A stretch of DNA of 64,000 nt from Streptomyces sp. NBC_00569 (GCF_036345255.1 NZ_CP107783.1:310001-374000), one strand, 5' to 3'; shown: positions 38,867-47,864, counted from the first letter of the stretch. Notes: generated from the letters alone by a model not told the origin. Program-made: numbers and translations.

Positions 38867-39274
38867 ATGGCTGCTCCGACGAAGACCGTCGCCCAGAAAC
38901 TGCTCATCAAGCCCGGCACCAGCGTCTGGGCCGCCCCGGAAGATCATCTGCCACTGATCGGGGTGCTGCCGGCGTACGTCGATGTGGCGGACGGCTTGAG
39001 CACGGCGACGACCGGGCTGTTGATCGCAGCGCACGAGGCCGCGCTGCGCAGGCTGCTCGACGAGCACCGCGACGGACTGACCGGCCCGGTCAACTTCTGG
39101 GTCGTCTATCCGAAGAGAAACAAGGCGGACATCAACCGGGACTCTCTCTGGCGGATCCTGGCCGAGTACGGGATGCGTCCGATCGCCCAGATCGCTGTGG
39201 GCGCAACCTGGTCCGCATTGCGCTTCCGGATGCTGCGTGAGGGCGAGGTCTTCAACGCCGGCGCGGGCGGCTGA
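38867..39274 (+). CDS. conserved hypothetical protein
   Basis: A 135-residue protein. It opens MAAPTKTVAQKLLIKPGTSV and contains the segments FWVVYPKRNKADINRDSLWR and LAEYGMRPIAQIAVGATWSA before ALRFRMLREGE. This pattern (KPGT...W...YPKGxKADxNRDxLW...YG) occurs in a family of small actinobacterial proteins; I cannot assign a function. GAAAGGA lies 7 nt before the ATG. It converges with the sigma factor gene. Confidence 0.75.
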   Translation: MAAPTKTVAQKLLIKPGTSVWAAPEDHLPLIGVLPAYVDVADGLSTATTGLLIAAHEAALRRLLDEHRDGLTGPVNFWVVYPKRNKADINRDSLWRILAEYGMRPIAQIAVGATWSALRFRMLREGEVFNAGAGG

Positions 39275-39407
39275 CGCCCTTCTGGGGCCTGTCGGTTCTG
39301 GGCCTCATCCGGCATCGGGACCAGCCGAGGCCGGCCGGCTCGGCGCTGACGGCGCAACCTCGAACAGTGCGCGACGCGTGCGAACCGACCGGGCCGGGTT
39401 GCGAGGA

Positions 39408-40319
39408 TCACTCGTCGGCGAGCATGCCGGTCCGCAGTTTGGCGAGTGTGCGGCTCAGCAGGCGGGAGACCTGCATCTGGGAGACGCCGAGCACCTCGCC
39501 GATCTGGCTCTGGGTCATCTCCTGCCCGAACCGCATCTCGATGATGCGGCGCTCTCGGTCGCTGAGACGGCCCAGAAGAGGATTCAGGCAGTGCAGGTCC
39601 TCGACGGTCTCCATGCCGGGGTCGGGCTCTCCGATCAAGTCGGCCACCGTACGGCCCTGAACCTGGGCCTGTCCCGCCTCGCCGGCATCGGCGGGCATGT
39701 CCAGAGAGCCGGCGGTATAGCCGTTCGCGGCGACGACGCCCTCGATGACCTCGTCCTCGCTCAGTTCCATGTGCTCGGCGAGTTCCTTGACCGTGGGGTC
39801 ACGGTCTAGGACGACCGCGAGTTCTTCCTTGGCCTTGGCGATGTCGACCCGCAGCTCCTGGAGCCGCCGGGGCACGTGGACCGCCCAGGTCGTGTCGCGG
39901 AAGTACCGCTTGATCTCACCGACGACGTAAGGAATGGCGAAGGTGGAGAACTCGACCTCGCGGGACAGGTCGAACCGGTCGATCGCCTTGATCAGACCGA
40001 TGGTTCCGACCTGGACGATGTCCTCCATGTCACTGTCGCCACGGTTCATGAACCGGCGCCCGGCGAACCGTACGAGCGACAGGTTCATCTCGATGAGTGT
40101 GTTCCGGGCGTACTGATGCTCGCGGGTGCCCTCTTCCAGGAGTTGAAGCTGGTCGAAGAACAGCTTCGACAGTTTCCTCGCGTCCTGCGGAGCGACCTTT
40201 CCGGCATCCTCGATCCAGGGGAGCTCGCCAACGTCGGCCTGTGTTTCCGGCTGTGCCGATGCCCACGCCTGGGCGTGCTGCGTGCCCTCCGCGTCCCTCG
40301 CCTGCGACTCGACTGTCAT
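39408..40319 (-). CDS. SigB/SigF-family RNA polymerase sigma factor
   Basis: A 303-residue group 3 sigma factor. Region 2 has RRFMNRGDSDMEDIVQVG, IGLIKAIDRFDLSREVEFST and YVVGEIKRYFRDTTW (the -10 recognition part is like SigB/SigF). Region 3 is DPTVKELAEHMELSEDEV; region 4 has LSDRERRIIEMRFGQEMTQ and SQIGEVLGVSQMQVSRLLSR. ATG 40319 has GGGAG 8 nt upstream; ATG 40364 is a weaker choice. It is likely controlled by the RsbW/RsbV-type proteins around it and may read the GGGTAC/T promoters in this window. Confidence 0.93.
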   Translation of the reverse strand: MTVESQARDAEGTQHAQAWASAQPETQADVGELPWIEDAGKVAPQDARKLSKLFFDQLQLLEEGTREHQYARNTLIEMNLSLVRFAGRRFMNRGDSDMEDIVQVGTIGLIKAIDRFDLSREVEFSTFAIPYVVGEIKRYFRDTTWAVHVPRRLQELRVDIAKAKEELAVVLDRDPTVKELAEHMELSEDEVIEGVVAANGYTAGSLDMPADAGEAGQAQVQGRTVADLIGEPDPGMETVEDLHCLNPLLGRLSDRERRIIEMRFGQEMTQSQIGEVLGVSQMQVSRLLSRTLAKLRTGMLADE

Positions 40320-40444
40320 GACCACACTCCCGGATCGGTTCGAGACCACCACCTGCCCGGACATGACGTCACCATGCGTCCTGCAGCAGGAGTTTTGACT
40401 CACGCACAGGTCGGCAGGTGCCCCGACCGTGTTCATCCCGGTGG

Positions 40445-40834
40445 TCAGCGGGGGCCTGTCCGGGCCGGAGCGATCGAGCTCTGGATGCGGTATCCCCCTG
40501 TGTCCACCGTCGGGTCGGGCTCCAGTGTGACCGTCACCGGTCCGGCGAAGACGTAGCTGTGCGCGGCAGCGTGATCTCGCACCTTCGCGGCCAGCACCGG
40601 CCCCAACCGGTGTACGTGCGAGCCGAGTTCACGATGACTCTCCTGAGGGAGGGCGACTGTGAACGCGTTGGGAACGAGGGTGCGTCCCCGTCCCAGAATC
40701 ATGATGTTGTCGTCGCATTCGCGCCGGAGTGTCGACACGACCTCCACGCTCTCCCGCTTGGGCCGGAAGACCCGGTCCACCAGGTCCGCGGCCCACTTCT
40801 CCATCACTCTTTCGACGTTGCCCATCTTTCCCAT
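40445..40834 (-). CDS. isolated FhaA-type N-terminal domain (DUF3662)
   Basis: About 129 residues: GNVERVMEKWAADLVDRVFR, RGRTLVPNAFTVALP, SYVFAGPVTVTLEPDPTV, ending RIQSSIAPAR. This is the DUF3662 domain that precedes the FHA domain in FhaA-like proteins of the Pkn/FtsW-type gene sets. Here it stands alone, with no FHA domain after it. Starts are unclear (ATG 40834, 40825 or 40876; none has a strong ribosome-binding site). It lies between the sigma factor and an RsbW-like ATPase on the same strand. Confidence 0.75.
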   Translation of the reverse strand: MGKMGNVERVMEKWAADLVDRVFRPKRESVEVVSTLRRECDDNIMILGRGRTLVPNAFTVALPQESHRELGSHVHRLGPVLAAKVRDHAAAHSYVFAGPVTVTLEPDPTVDTGGYRIQSSIAPARTGPR

Positions 40835-40923
40835 CGCCGACGGCTGCCCGACCTCACCCGGATCATGTGCGGCCATTGGGGTGGTGTCGAGGAGTGGGCC
40901 TGACTGCGGTGCCGGGCCGGACG

Positions 40924-41340
40924 TCAGCGATCGATGACAGCGCTGATGACCTTGCCGCCGTTGTGGGACGGACTGACGGTGACGGTGCGCGCGAGCATCC
41001 GAATCAGGGGCCAGCCGAACCCGCCCGCGCAACCGTCGAGGTCAGGGGGACGTTCACGCGGGAACGCCGGGCTGGGGTCGCGCACGGCGATCTCCACGAC
41101 GTCTCGGTCCGCAACCAGATGAAGTCCGGTGACGCCTCCTGCATGCCGGAACGCGTTCGCGACGAGTTCAGAGACCACGACAATGGCGCTCTCGACCCTC
41201 TCCTGAGAGGGAGCGGGAACAAGGCCGCAGAAGAATTCGCGCGTGGCATGACGTGCTTGAGTCGCCGTGATCTGAGAGGGCACCGCTCGATGGCCTTCGT
41301 CAGACCGGCAGTCCCCCATCTCCCATGGCTCCTGGCTCAT
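40924..41340 (-). CDS. RsbW-like ATP-binding protein (HATPase_c)
   Basis: A 138-residue GHKL ATPase. The N-box is VVSELVANAFRHAG, the G1 region is RDPSPAFPRERPPDLDGCAGG and the G2-like region is FGWPLIRMLARTVTV. It resembles the streptomycete stand-alone serine kinases/anti-sigma factors. A close paralogue lies at 43413. The G2 loop lacks the usual GxGL form, so kinase activity is uncertain. GGGGG lies 7 nt before ATG 41340. It could be the anti-sigma factor of the nearby SigB-type sigma factor. Confidence 0.85.
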   Translation of the reverse strand: MSQEPWEMGDCRSDEGHRAVPSQITATQARHATREFFCGLVPAPSQERVESAIVVVSELVANAFRHAGGVTGLHLVADRDVVEIAVRDPSPAFPRERPPDLDGCAGGFGWPLIRMLARTVTVSPSHNGGKVISAVIDR

Positions 41341-41489
41341 GTCCGAACCCCCGTCGAGAAAGGGATGATCTAGCAGCAACGGACCTTCTGCCCCCAATTG
41401 GCGATCGCTAACGTCAGCACTCCGGGCAAAGAGCCCTACTCTCATGCCCGTTCGGGGAACCCGCTCGGCGTATTGATCGCGCCCATCGG

Positions 41490-42290
41490 CTACGGCCCGC
41501 GGCCGAAGAAGCCGGACTTCAGGTCACCGATGACGGCGTCGAGTGGGTGCCCACTCACGATGAACGGTCCATTCCAGGGCGCGCTGAGTGCGAAGAGCAA
41601 TGCCAGGCTGAGCCCGACCACACTCGCAACGCCCACGACGAGCAGTGACGTTCGCAGGCTGCTGCGGAAGATCAGTGCGCCGGCGTTCACGATCAAGGCC
41701 AGTCCGCTGACCACAAGCGTGACGACGTAGAGCGCGGGAACGTCGCGCGAGGCGGCCGCGATGCGGGCGCGACGACTACTGGTGACGCTGTCCAGGGACA
41801 CCAGCAGCTCCGTGCTCGCCGGGGTTCCCAGCTCGGGCCGGGCCGCCTCGGCGCGCACGCTCCGCTCCAGTCGTGCGATCGCGCGAGCGGTGGCCGGGTC
41901 GTCACCGGACGCCGCTGCCGCACCCTCCCATTCTCTGGCACGCGCGGTCTGCAGGTAGTCCAGCAGTGCTGCATGGATCGGCTCCGACTGGACTCGCGGA
42001 CTTGTCGCCGCCCACCCCAGGCGGGAGGCTGCGGCCGCCTCGTCGCTCACCAACCCCTCTGCTGCGCGCAGGTAACTGGCCTCGCTGGCCAGTGTGAGTG
42101 CCGCAAAGATCGCGAAGGCAGCGCCGAGTGTAGGCATCAGGGGCGTGGCGATCTGCGGCACCCGGTCCTGTTCCCCGACCGGCACGAGGGCCCGGACGCC
42201 GACCCGTGCCACGACCGCGACCAATAAGGCTAGGAAGAGCCAGCCCACAACCAGTACCACCGCCGGCAGCGAGGTCAACCAGTTCACCAC
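41490..42290 (-). CDS. DUF4239 (bestrophin-like) membrane protein
   Basis: A 266-residue protein with two N-terminal hydrophobic segments (VVLVVGWLFLALLVAVVARV, TLGAAFAIFAALTLASEASY), a helical cytoplasmic middle and two C-terminal TM segments (ALYVVTLVVSGLALIVNAGA, LLVVGVASVVGLSLALLFAL). The closing WNGPFIVSGHPLDAVI is the typical signature of DUF4239. Function is uncertain. It begins at one of two adjacent GTGs with TAGGTGAT just upstream. Confidence 0.8.
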   Translation of the reverse strand: MVNWLTSLPAVVLVVGWLFLALLVAVVARVGVRALVPVGEQDRVPQIATPLMPTLGAAFAIFAALTLASEASYLRAAEGLVSDEAAAASRLGWAATSPRVQSEPIHAALLDYLQTARAREWEGAAAASGDDPATARAIARLERSVRAEAARPELGTPASTELLVSLDSVTSSRRARIAAASRDVPALYVVTLVVSGLALIVNAGALIFRSSLRTSLLVVGVASVVGLSLALLFALSAPWNGPFIVSGHPLDAVIGDLKSGFFGRGP

Positions 42291-42683
42291 ATCACCTACA
42301 GCGTGTTCCCACGAGCGTCACACGGCGGCGAAACATCGGCCCCGCGACCTGGAGCTCCTCGTCAATCACCTTCACCGAACGCTCCATCATCACAGGTCGA
42401 AGACCTCCGATGCGCGCGACGCCCGGCACGGCACCTCGCTTCGTTGGCCAAACAGCCGAATACGGCCCAGGACCAGGACCAGGACCACCAGGCTGTTCGG
42501 CCGCCGTGCGATGCACCCACCTGCCGCCGTTCGTTTCCGCCAAAGGTTGCGAGACGCGCCCGTAGTGGTGGAGCCTCTTGCTGAGGCGATCAGCCCTCAA
42601 TTCCGAGGACGTCCGTGACCCGGGCGCCTGGAGAGGCTTGAGCCGTATTGGGGCGCCGGCACATGCTCGCGCCGCCGCGTGCA
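42291..42683. other. intergenic, no supported gene
   Basis: The gap between the DUF4239 gene start and the PRC-barrel stop holds only unsupported open frames on both strands and no clear promoter motif. Confidence 0.4.
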
Positions 42684-43049
42684 TCACAGGAGTGCTGACC
42701 GCTCCAACGTGGCGTAGTAGTTGCCCACTTCGGTGAGATAGGCCGCGTCGGTGGTCTGGCTGTCGAGCGTGAAGCGGGGCGCCGCCTTGATCTCGTCCCT
42801 GGTGTGAGTGACCGTCACGGTCTGGGCAGCCATGTCGATGGCGACAACGATGCCGGCCGGGATCAGGACGCTTTTGCCGAACACCCACACACCGGTATCG
42901 ACGACCAGGTGCTGCATGCCGGGCTCATCCACCTGACGTTCCACCTGGCCGACGATCCCGTCGGGCGCCGTGAGGGTGAAACCCGTCAACGCCGACTGCC
43001 CCTGTCCCTGATAGCCGATGCCTGCCGGGTAGGCCCAGACGCTCTGCAT
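42684..43049 (-). CDS. PRC-barrel domain protein
   Basis: A 121-residue protein: LTGFTLTAPDGIVGQVERQV, DVLVVDTGVW-type strand (here HLVVDTGVWVFGKSVLIPAG), then IDMAAQTVTVTHTRDEI. This is the beta-rich PRC-barrel fold seen in RimM and in many small stress-associated proteins. The C-terminal helix ends AYLTEVGNYYATLE. GAAGGGAAC lies upstream of ATG 43049. A consensus SigB-type promoter lies 112 nt upstream. Confidence 0.85.
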   Translation of the reverse strand: MQSVWAYPAGIGYQGQGQSALTGFTLTAPDGIVGQVERQVDEPGMQHLVVDTGVWVFGKSVLIPAGIVVAIDMAAQTVTVTHTRDEIKAAPRFTLDSQTTDAAYLTEVGNYYATLERSALL

Positions 43050-43160
43050 GAGGTGGTTCCCTTCTCTCGCCGATACTCGCCACTGGCAGGGTCGCGAGGC
43101 CGACTGCGACGTTGATGTCCTCGACTGCCCGCCGCGGAATGGCCCCGCTCAGCCTTCTCC

Positions 43161-43185
43161 GTACCCAGGTAACAGACCGTCATAC
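43161..43185 (-). promoter_or_regulatory. SigB-type promoter of the PRC-barrel gene
   Basis: On the minus strand GTAT (43185-43182), 15 nt, GGGTAC (43166-43161): an exact match to GNNT, 14-16 nt, GGGTAC/T. The predicted leader is about 105 nt. The remaining part of 43050-43412 has no supported gene. Confidence 0.6.
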
Positions 43186-43412
43186 AACAGTTTCGCTCTC
43201 CTGTAGGCCACGCGAGTTCTACCTGGACCCGGGCTGAACACGCCGCCAGAAGCCTTCACAAACCGCCTACCTGCACATTCACCCCCACACACGACCGCCG
43301 ACGACGGCTCGGAACCACCCACCGGAAGACGCGCCATTTTCATCGCGCTCCCGCGGGGTAGATGCGCTCTGTAACGACAGCCGCACCGAAGTCCTCCCGA
43401 GGGGTGAAGCCC

Positions 43413-43823
43413 ATGCAGCACCCGCCAACGGCCGAAGAACCCCAGGCCTACCCGGCCGAGGCCCTCAGCCGGCCGCAGAAAGCGGCCGACGCCCGTGACG
43501 CGGCGAGCGGTTTCCTCGCCTGCCTCCACCCCGCCCCACCGACGCCGACCGCCCAGGACCTGCTCCTGCTGGTCTCAGAACTCGTCACCAACGCCAGGCG
43601 CCACGCAGGCACCGTGACGGCACTTCATCTGAGCGCCGACCGGCGGCACATCCACGTCGCCGTCGACGATCCCAGCCCCGCGCATCCCCAGGACCGCAGT
43701 CCCGACCTGTCGGGTTGCGCGGGGGGTATCGGCTGGCCCATGATCCGCCGCCTGGCCCGAACGCTCACCGTCCACCCCCAGCCCGGCGGCGGTAAATCGA
43801 TCCATGCCACGCTCCCCCGCTGA
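43413..43823 (+). CDS. RsbW-like ATP-binding protein, paralogue
   Basis: A 136-residue HATPase_c protein. LLLLVSELVTNARRHAG is the N-box, DDPSPAHPQDRSPDLSGCAGG the G1 region and IGWPMIRRLARTLTV the third motif. It is clearly paralogous to the protein at 40924 (shared DPSPA, GCAGG and GWP-IR motifs). GAGGGG lies 9 nt before ATG 43413. A GGGGTAG stands about 60 nt upstream but lacks a matching -35. Confidence 0.85.
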   Translation: MQHPPTAEEPQAYPAEALSRPQKAADARDAASGFLACLHPAPPTPTAQDLLLLVSELVTNARRHAGTVTALHLSADRRHIHVAVDDPSPAHPQDRSPDLSGCAGGIGWPMIRRLARTLTVHPQPGGGKSIHATLPR

Positions 43824-44051
43824 GCACCGATCCCACGATCTCGGATCCTGCCTGCTGAGCCCCCGTCCGGCACTTGGCCAGGCGGCACAGGGCGGCGAAC
43901 TGTTCGCCTGAGAACCGGCCCGCCCGCACGTTCGAGACTTCGCCCGCGAACGGGACCGCTCCCGCTGGTCGACGATCCACACATCGCGCCACCGTGCCCC
44001 ATCGGCGGAGACTCCAGGCACGCGACCATGAACCTGCTGTGAGGAGAACTC

Positions 44052-44456
44052 GTGACTTCCGAATTCCCTGCTCCGCTCGACAATCCCGACGACGCCACGG
44101 CAGACGCCCTTGACCCGCGGCCCAAACTGCCGGGGCCCCAGACGGACCCGACCGCCCAGGGCCACTTCACCCGCGCCCAGCTGACCCGTTCGCCGGACGA
44201 CGCAAGCTGGGAGATCGCCGTGGTCCTGTACGGGGTCCCGGCCGATGAGTGGCCCTCGATGAACCTGCCCGGCACCGAACCCCCCACCCTGAGCGCACGC
44301 GGAAAGGTGCTCGCAGACCTGGGCTACGTCCAGACCGGCCCCGGACCCGGTTGCCACTACTGGGAGTGGGCCGAGTGCCAAGACGGCGACCACACGACCG
44401 TACAACTGATGGCACACACCGAAGTTCGGCCCAGCAGCATGCCGGAGATCCAATGA
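44052..44456 (+). CDS. hypothetical protein (DUF6303-like)
   Basis: A 134-residue soluble protein. The first 45 residues are Pro/Asp-rich; the core reads ASWEIAVVLYGVPADEWPSM, ARGKVLADLGYVQTGPGPGC, HYWEWAECQDGDHTTVQLMA. It resembles the small streptomycete DUF6303 family (tentative). The GTG start is preceded by GAGGAGAACTC. No operon partners are apparent. Confidence 0.65.
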   Translation: MTSEFPAPLDNPDDATADALDPRPKLPGPQTDPTAQGHFTRAQLTRSPDDASWEIAVVLYGVPADEWPSMNLPGTEPPTLSARGKVLADLGYVQTGPGPGCHYWEWAECQDGDHTTVQLMAHTEVRPSSMPEIQ

Positions 44457-44559
44457 ACACCGTGGCCTTCGCGCCGTGCCCTCGCGTGTGACCATGTGCA
44501 CCGGCCTCGGCGCACCCGTGCCGCAGGTGACCCCATGGCCGCCGATCGCCGGGCGAGTG

Positions 44560-44668
44560 GGCGACGACGGGGTCGGCGCCGCTGTCGGCCGACGCCGTGC
44601 CGGCATCGCCGAGGACGGCTGCACCGGCCGCGACGAGCAGCGAAGGGTTCTTGAAAGACGCGGGACAT
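44560..44668 (-). pseudogene. chaplin-like secreted protein relic
   Basis: ATG 44668 begins MSRV; after one extra T (GTCTTTCAAG instead of GTCTTCAAG) the next frame reads FKNPSLLVAAGAAVLGDAGT, ASADSGADPVVAHSPG. This looks like a signal peptide followed by the start of a chaplin domain (normally ...HSPGVxSGNxxQVPVHVPVN). After HSPG the similarity is lost. The identification is tentative. The rest of 44457-44839 shows no gene. Confidence 0.4.
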
Positions 44669-44839
44669 GGATCTGTCTCGCGCAGATGGGAACTGGCGGA
44701 CGGAGACGGAGAGCCTGCGTCCGTGAGGGGCGCGCTGGTGTGTCCCTCGTCCGGTTCTCCGTGGCATCGGCCCGGCTGATCGGCCGTTCCGGCGACTGCT
44801 TCCCGTAGAGATCAACGACGCGCGGCCTCTGTGCCGCGT

Positions 44840-44989
44840 TCAGTGGGCGCAGGCTCCGGACTCGGCGTGGCGCGCCCTCATGGCATAGCTGTTGTCCCGC
44901 TTGTCCGGTGGAGGGGGCGGGGCAATGTGCTGTCGCCGGATCTCCCGACGGGCCTGAGCGATCAGTTCGTCGAACTCTTCGTCGGTCAT
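44840..44989 (-). CDS. small hypothetical protein
   Basis: A 49-residue protein: MTDEEFDELIAQARREIRRQ, HIAPPPPPDKRDNSYAMRA. It has an acidic-basic helix followed by a Pro run. GGGAGGTGA lies about 10 nt before ATG 44989. No domain was recognised. It is divergent from the molybdopterin oxidoreductase gene. Confidence 0.5.
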   Translation of the reverse strand: MTDEEFDELIAQARREIRRQHIAPPPPPDKRDNSYAMRARHAESGACAH

Positions 44990-45183
44990 CTCGCCATCAC
45001 CTCCCGTGGCACTAGTAATACGTAGCGCACCGGCTATCCGGATTGGTCTGCTTGTCCCCTCTTGGGCTGCTTCCTTCGGTGAGGGTGGACCAGACATTCG
45101 GATCCGCGGGGCCCTTGGATTGGTCGAAAAGAAAGTTCCCCTCAAATGAGCGGGAGACCAATCCGCCGGGGCCATCGCCTCGA

Positions 45184-46840
45184 ATGGCCGGTGTGAGCAA
45201 AGAAGCGAAGACACCAAGGCGCCGCGGGGTGTGGCGACTTGTCGGGCTCGGCGCGTTGAGTGGCCTCCTGGCGGGTTACACCGCGCTGGCGACGGCCGAG
45301 CTCGTGTCTGCGGCGGTACGTCCTGAGTCGAGTCCCGTCGTCGCGGTGGGCGGGGCGGCGATCGACCGCACGCCCGCCGGGGTGAAGGACTGGGCGATCC
45401 GCCATTTCGGGACCAACGACAAGCTCGTCCTGCAGCTGGGCATCCTTGGCGTCCTCACCCTTCTCGCCCTCGTTCTCGGGGCGCTGGCGGCCAGGTACCG
45501 GCGTATCGGCGCTGCAGGAGTCCTGATGTTCGGCTTGGTCGGGGGGTTTGCCGCGACGAGCCGACCGGACTCCACGAGCGTCGCCGACGCCCTGCCGTCG
45601 GTGGCGGGTGCCGTGGTGGGAGCTCTGCTCCTTCATCACCTCGTCGGGCGCCTGCAGTCCGGCCGACCGTCGGCTTCCGTCGACGCGCCGGCCGTCGAGG
45701 AGGGCGTGACGACTCCTGAAGGCGGAGGTGCGGACCACCCCGGTGCAGCTGACTGGGACCGGCGGGGGTTCGTCGTCGCGGCGACGGCGGCTGCGGCCGC
45801 GTCGACGGGGATCGGCCTGGTGGGCCGCTCCCTGAACGGTTCGCAAGGGCAGAACGCCGTCGCGTCCCGCCGCCGGATCACGCTGCCCGCCCCGGTCTCG
45901 GCCGCCGCACCTGTACCCAAGAGGGCCGCGCTGCGGATCAAGGACGTCAGTCCGTTCATGACGCCCAGTCAGGACTTCTACCGGGTCGACACCGCGCTGG
46001 TGGTGCCCAAGGTGGACGCGAATTCATGGCGGCTGCGGATCCACGGCAAGGGTGTCACCCGCGAGGCGAACGTGTCGTTCGCAGCTGCTGCGCATGCCGC
46101 TGATCGAACGGAACATCACGCTCGCCTGCGTCTCGAACGAGGTCGGCGGCCCGTATGTCGGCAACGCGCGGTGGATCGGCGTGCGCCTGGCCGACCTCCT
46201 GCGCCAGTGCGGGGTCAGGCCGCCGTCGAAGGGCGGGCCCGCCCATCAGCTGGTCGCGCGTTCCGTCGACGGGATGACCATCGGCAGCCCGGTCGAGGAC
46301 GTCATGGACGGCCGCGACTCGATGCTCGCCCTCGGGATGAACGGCGAGCCACTGCCCTTCGCCCACGGTTTCCCGGTGCGCATGGTGGTGCCCGGCCTGT
46401 ACGGGTTCGTGTCCGCCTGCAAGTGGATCCAGGACATCGAACTCACCACCTTCGACGACTACGACCCGTACTGGGTGAGGCGGCACTGGGCGCGCAGGGC
46501 GCCGATCAAGACACAGTCCCGGATCGACACCCCTAAGCCGTTCGCACGCCCAAAGGCCGGCACGATCATGGTCGCCGGAGTGGCCTGGGCCCAGCACCGC
46601 GGGATCGACAAGGTCGAGGTCCGCGTCGACGACGGGCCCTGGCGGCGGGCGGACCTGGCCGCCGAGGACACCACGGACACCTGGCGTCAGTGGTCGTTCC
46701 CGTGGGAGGCCGCGTCCGGCGGTCACACCGTGACCGCCCGGGCCACCGACCACACGGGCCGGACCCAGACGCAGGAGCGGACCCGCACCATCCCTGACGG
46801 GGCCAGCGGCTGGCATTCGGTGGTGGTCACCGTGGACTGA
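45184..46840 (+). pseudogene. molybdopterin-dependent (sulfite-oxidase-like) oxidoreductase with a frameshift
   Basis: The N-terminal part has four TM segments (for example LVGLGALSGLLAGYTALATA, QLGILGVLTLLALVLGALAA), a linker helix and the start of the Mo-domain (PSQDFYRVDTALVVPKVDAN, SWRLRIHGKGVTREANVSF). At about 46082-46085 the frame shifts by a net loss of 2 (or gain of 1) and continues LLRMPLIERNITLACVSNEV, with the molybdenum-ligand Cys, through VVPGLYGFVSACKWIQDIEL and a C-terminal Ig-like dimerisation domain. Restored, the protein would be about 550 residues, normal for the family. Mutation or sequencing error cannot be told apart. Confidence 0.85.
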
Positions 46841-46908
46841 CCATCGCGCTACTACCTCGACCTCACGACCTGAACTCAGCATCCTCACCCCATTTTCAAG
46901 GAGTAAAA

Positions 46909-47580
46909 ATGAGCACCGTCACCCGCCGAACCCGTCGTGGAGCCCTCGTTCTCGCCGCGGCGGCCATGCTGCCGCTGGCGCTCACCGCCTGCTCGAACGA
47001 CGACGGCAAGGACAAGGCGGCCTCCGACACGAAGTCGTCCGCGGCGTCCGACAAGGCCACCGACAATGGCGGCGACAGCGGTTCGGGCGACATGGGCAGC
47101 AAGGGCGAGCCGTTCGGCCCGGCCTGTGCCTCCGTGCCCAAGAGCGGCGCGGGCTCCTTCGACGGCATGGCCAAGGACCCGGTCGCGACCGCCGCGTCCC
47201 ACAACCCCGCCCTGTCCACCCTCGTGACCGCGGTCAAGAAGGCAGGACTGGTCGACACCCTGAACAACGCCCAGAACATCACCGTGTTCGCGCCGACCAA
47301 CGACGCCTTCGCGAAGATCCCGAAGGCCGACCTGGACAAGGTCCTCAACGACAAGGCCACGCTCACCAAGATCCTCACGTACCACGTCGTGGGGCAGAAG
47401 CTCGCGCCCGAGGACCTGGAGAACGGCTCGTACACGACGCTGGAGAAGTCCAAGCTGACGACCGCCGGCTCCGGTGAGTCCTACAAGGTCAACGACTCCG
47501 CCAGTGTGGTCTGCGGCAACGTCAAGACGGCCAACGCGAACGTCAACATCATCGACACGGTTCTGATGCCGAAGAAGTAG
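46909..47580 (+). CDS. fasciclin-domain lipoprotein
   Basis: A 223-residue protein. A lipoprotein signal peptide ends at LTACSN (lipidated Cys), then a Ser/Asp/Lys-rich linker, then one FAS1 domain (NPALSTLVTAVKKAGLVDTL, ITVFAPTNDAFAKIP, ILTYHVVGQKL, VNIIDTVLMPKK), as in MPT70/MPT83 of mycobacteria. AAGGAG lies before ATG 46909. It follows the oxidoreductase by 68 nt. In Mycobacterium tuberculosis fasciclin proteins belong to the SigK regulon along with a CFA-synthase-like gene, as here. Confidence 0.93.
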   Translation: MSTVTRRTRRGALVLAAAAMLPLALTACSNDDGKDKAASDTKSSAASDKATDNGGDSGSGDMGSKGEPFGPACASVPKSGAGSFDGMAKDPVATAASHNPALSTLVTAVKKAGLVDTLNNAQNITVFAPTNDAFAKIPKADLDKVLNDKATLTKILTYHVVGQKLAPEDLENGSYTTLEKSKLTTAGSGESYKVNDSASVVCGNVKTANANVNIIDTVLMPKK

Positions 47581-47864
47581 CGCGCGTGGGGGCGAAGGGC
47601 CGACCGCGGATGGTCGCCCTCCGCCGCCGCCTTGTGCCCGACGGGAATTGAGGTGACCTCCCCGACTCCGCGTCTGCGCACGTCGGTGCCCATGCGGAGT
47701 CGGGTCGCCGCGCCGCGGGCCCTCACTCCCGAGTACGACGGCGGACCCGGCTCACTGGTGATACGGAGCAGCCGCCGAAAGAGATTGGTCCGCATGTCCA
47801 CTTTTGTCGCCCCGACGGTACTGGTGCCCAGCGCCGCTGGGACAGCCGGGAACGGAGCTCACGA

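Noticed and set aside
43350..43364. GGGGTAG upstream of the second RsbW-like gene as a SigB promoter
   Set aside because: No GNNT element at 14-16 nt and the -10 ends in G.
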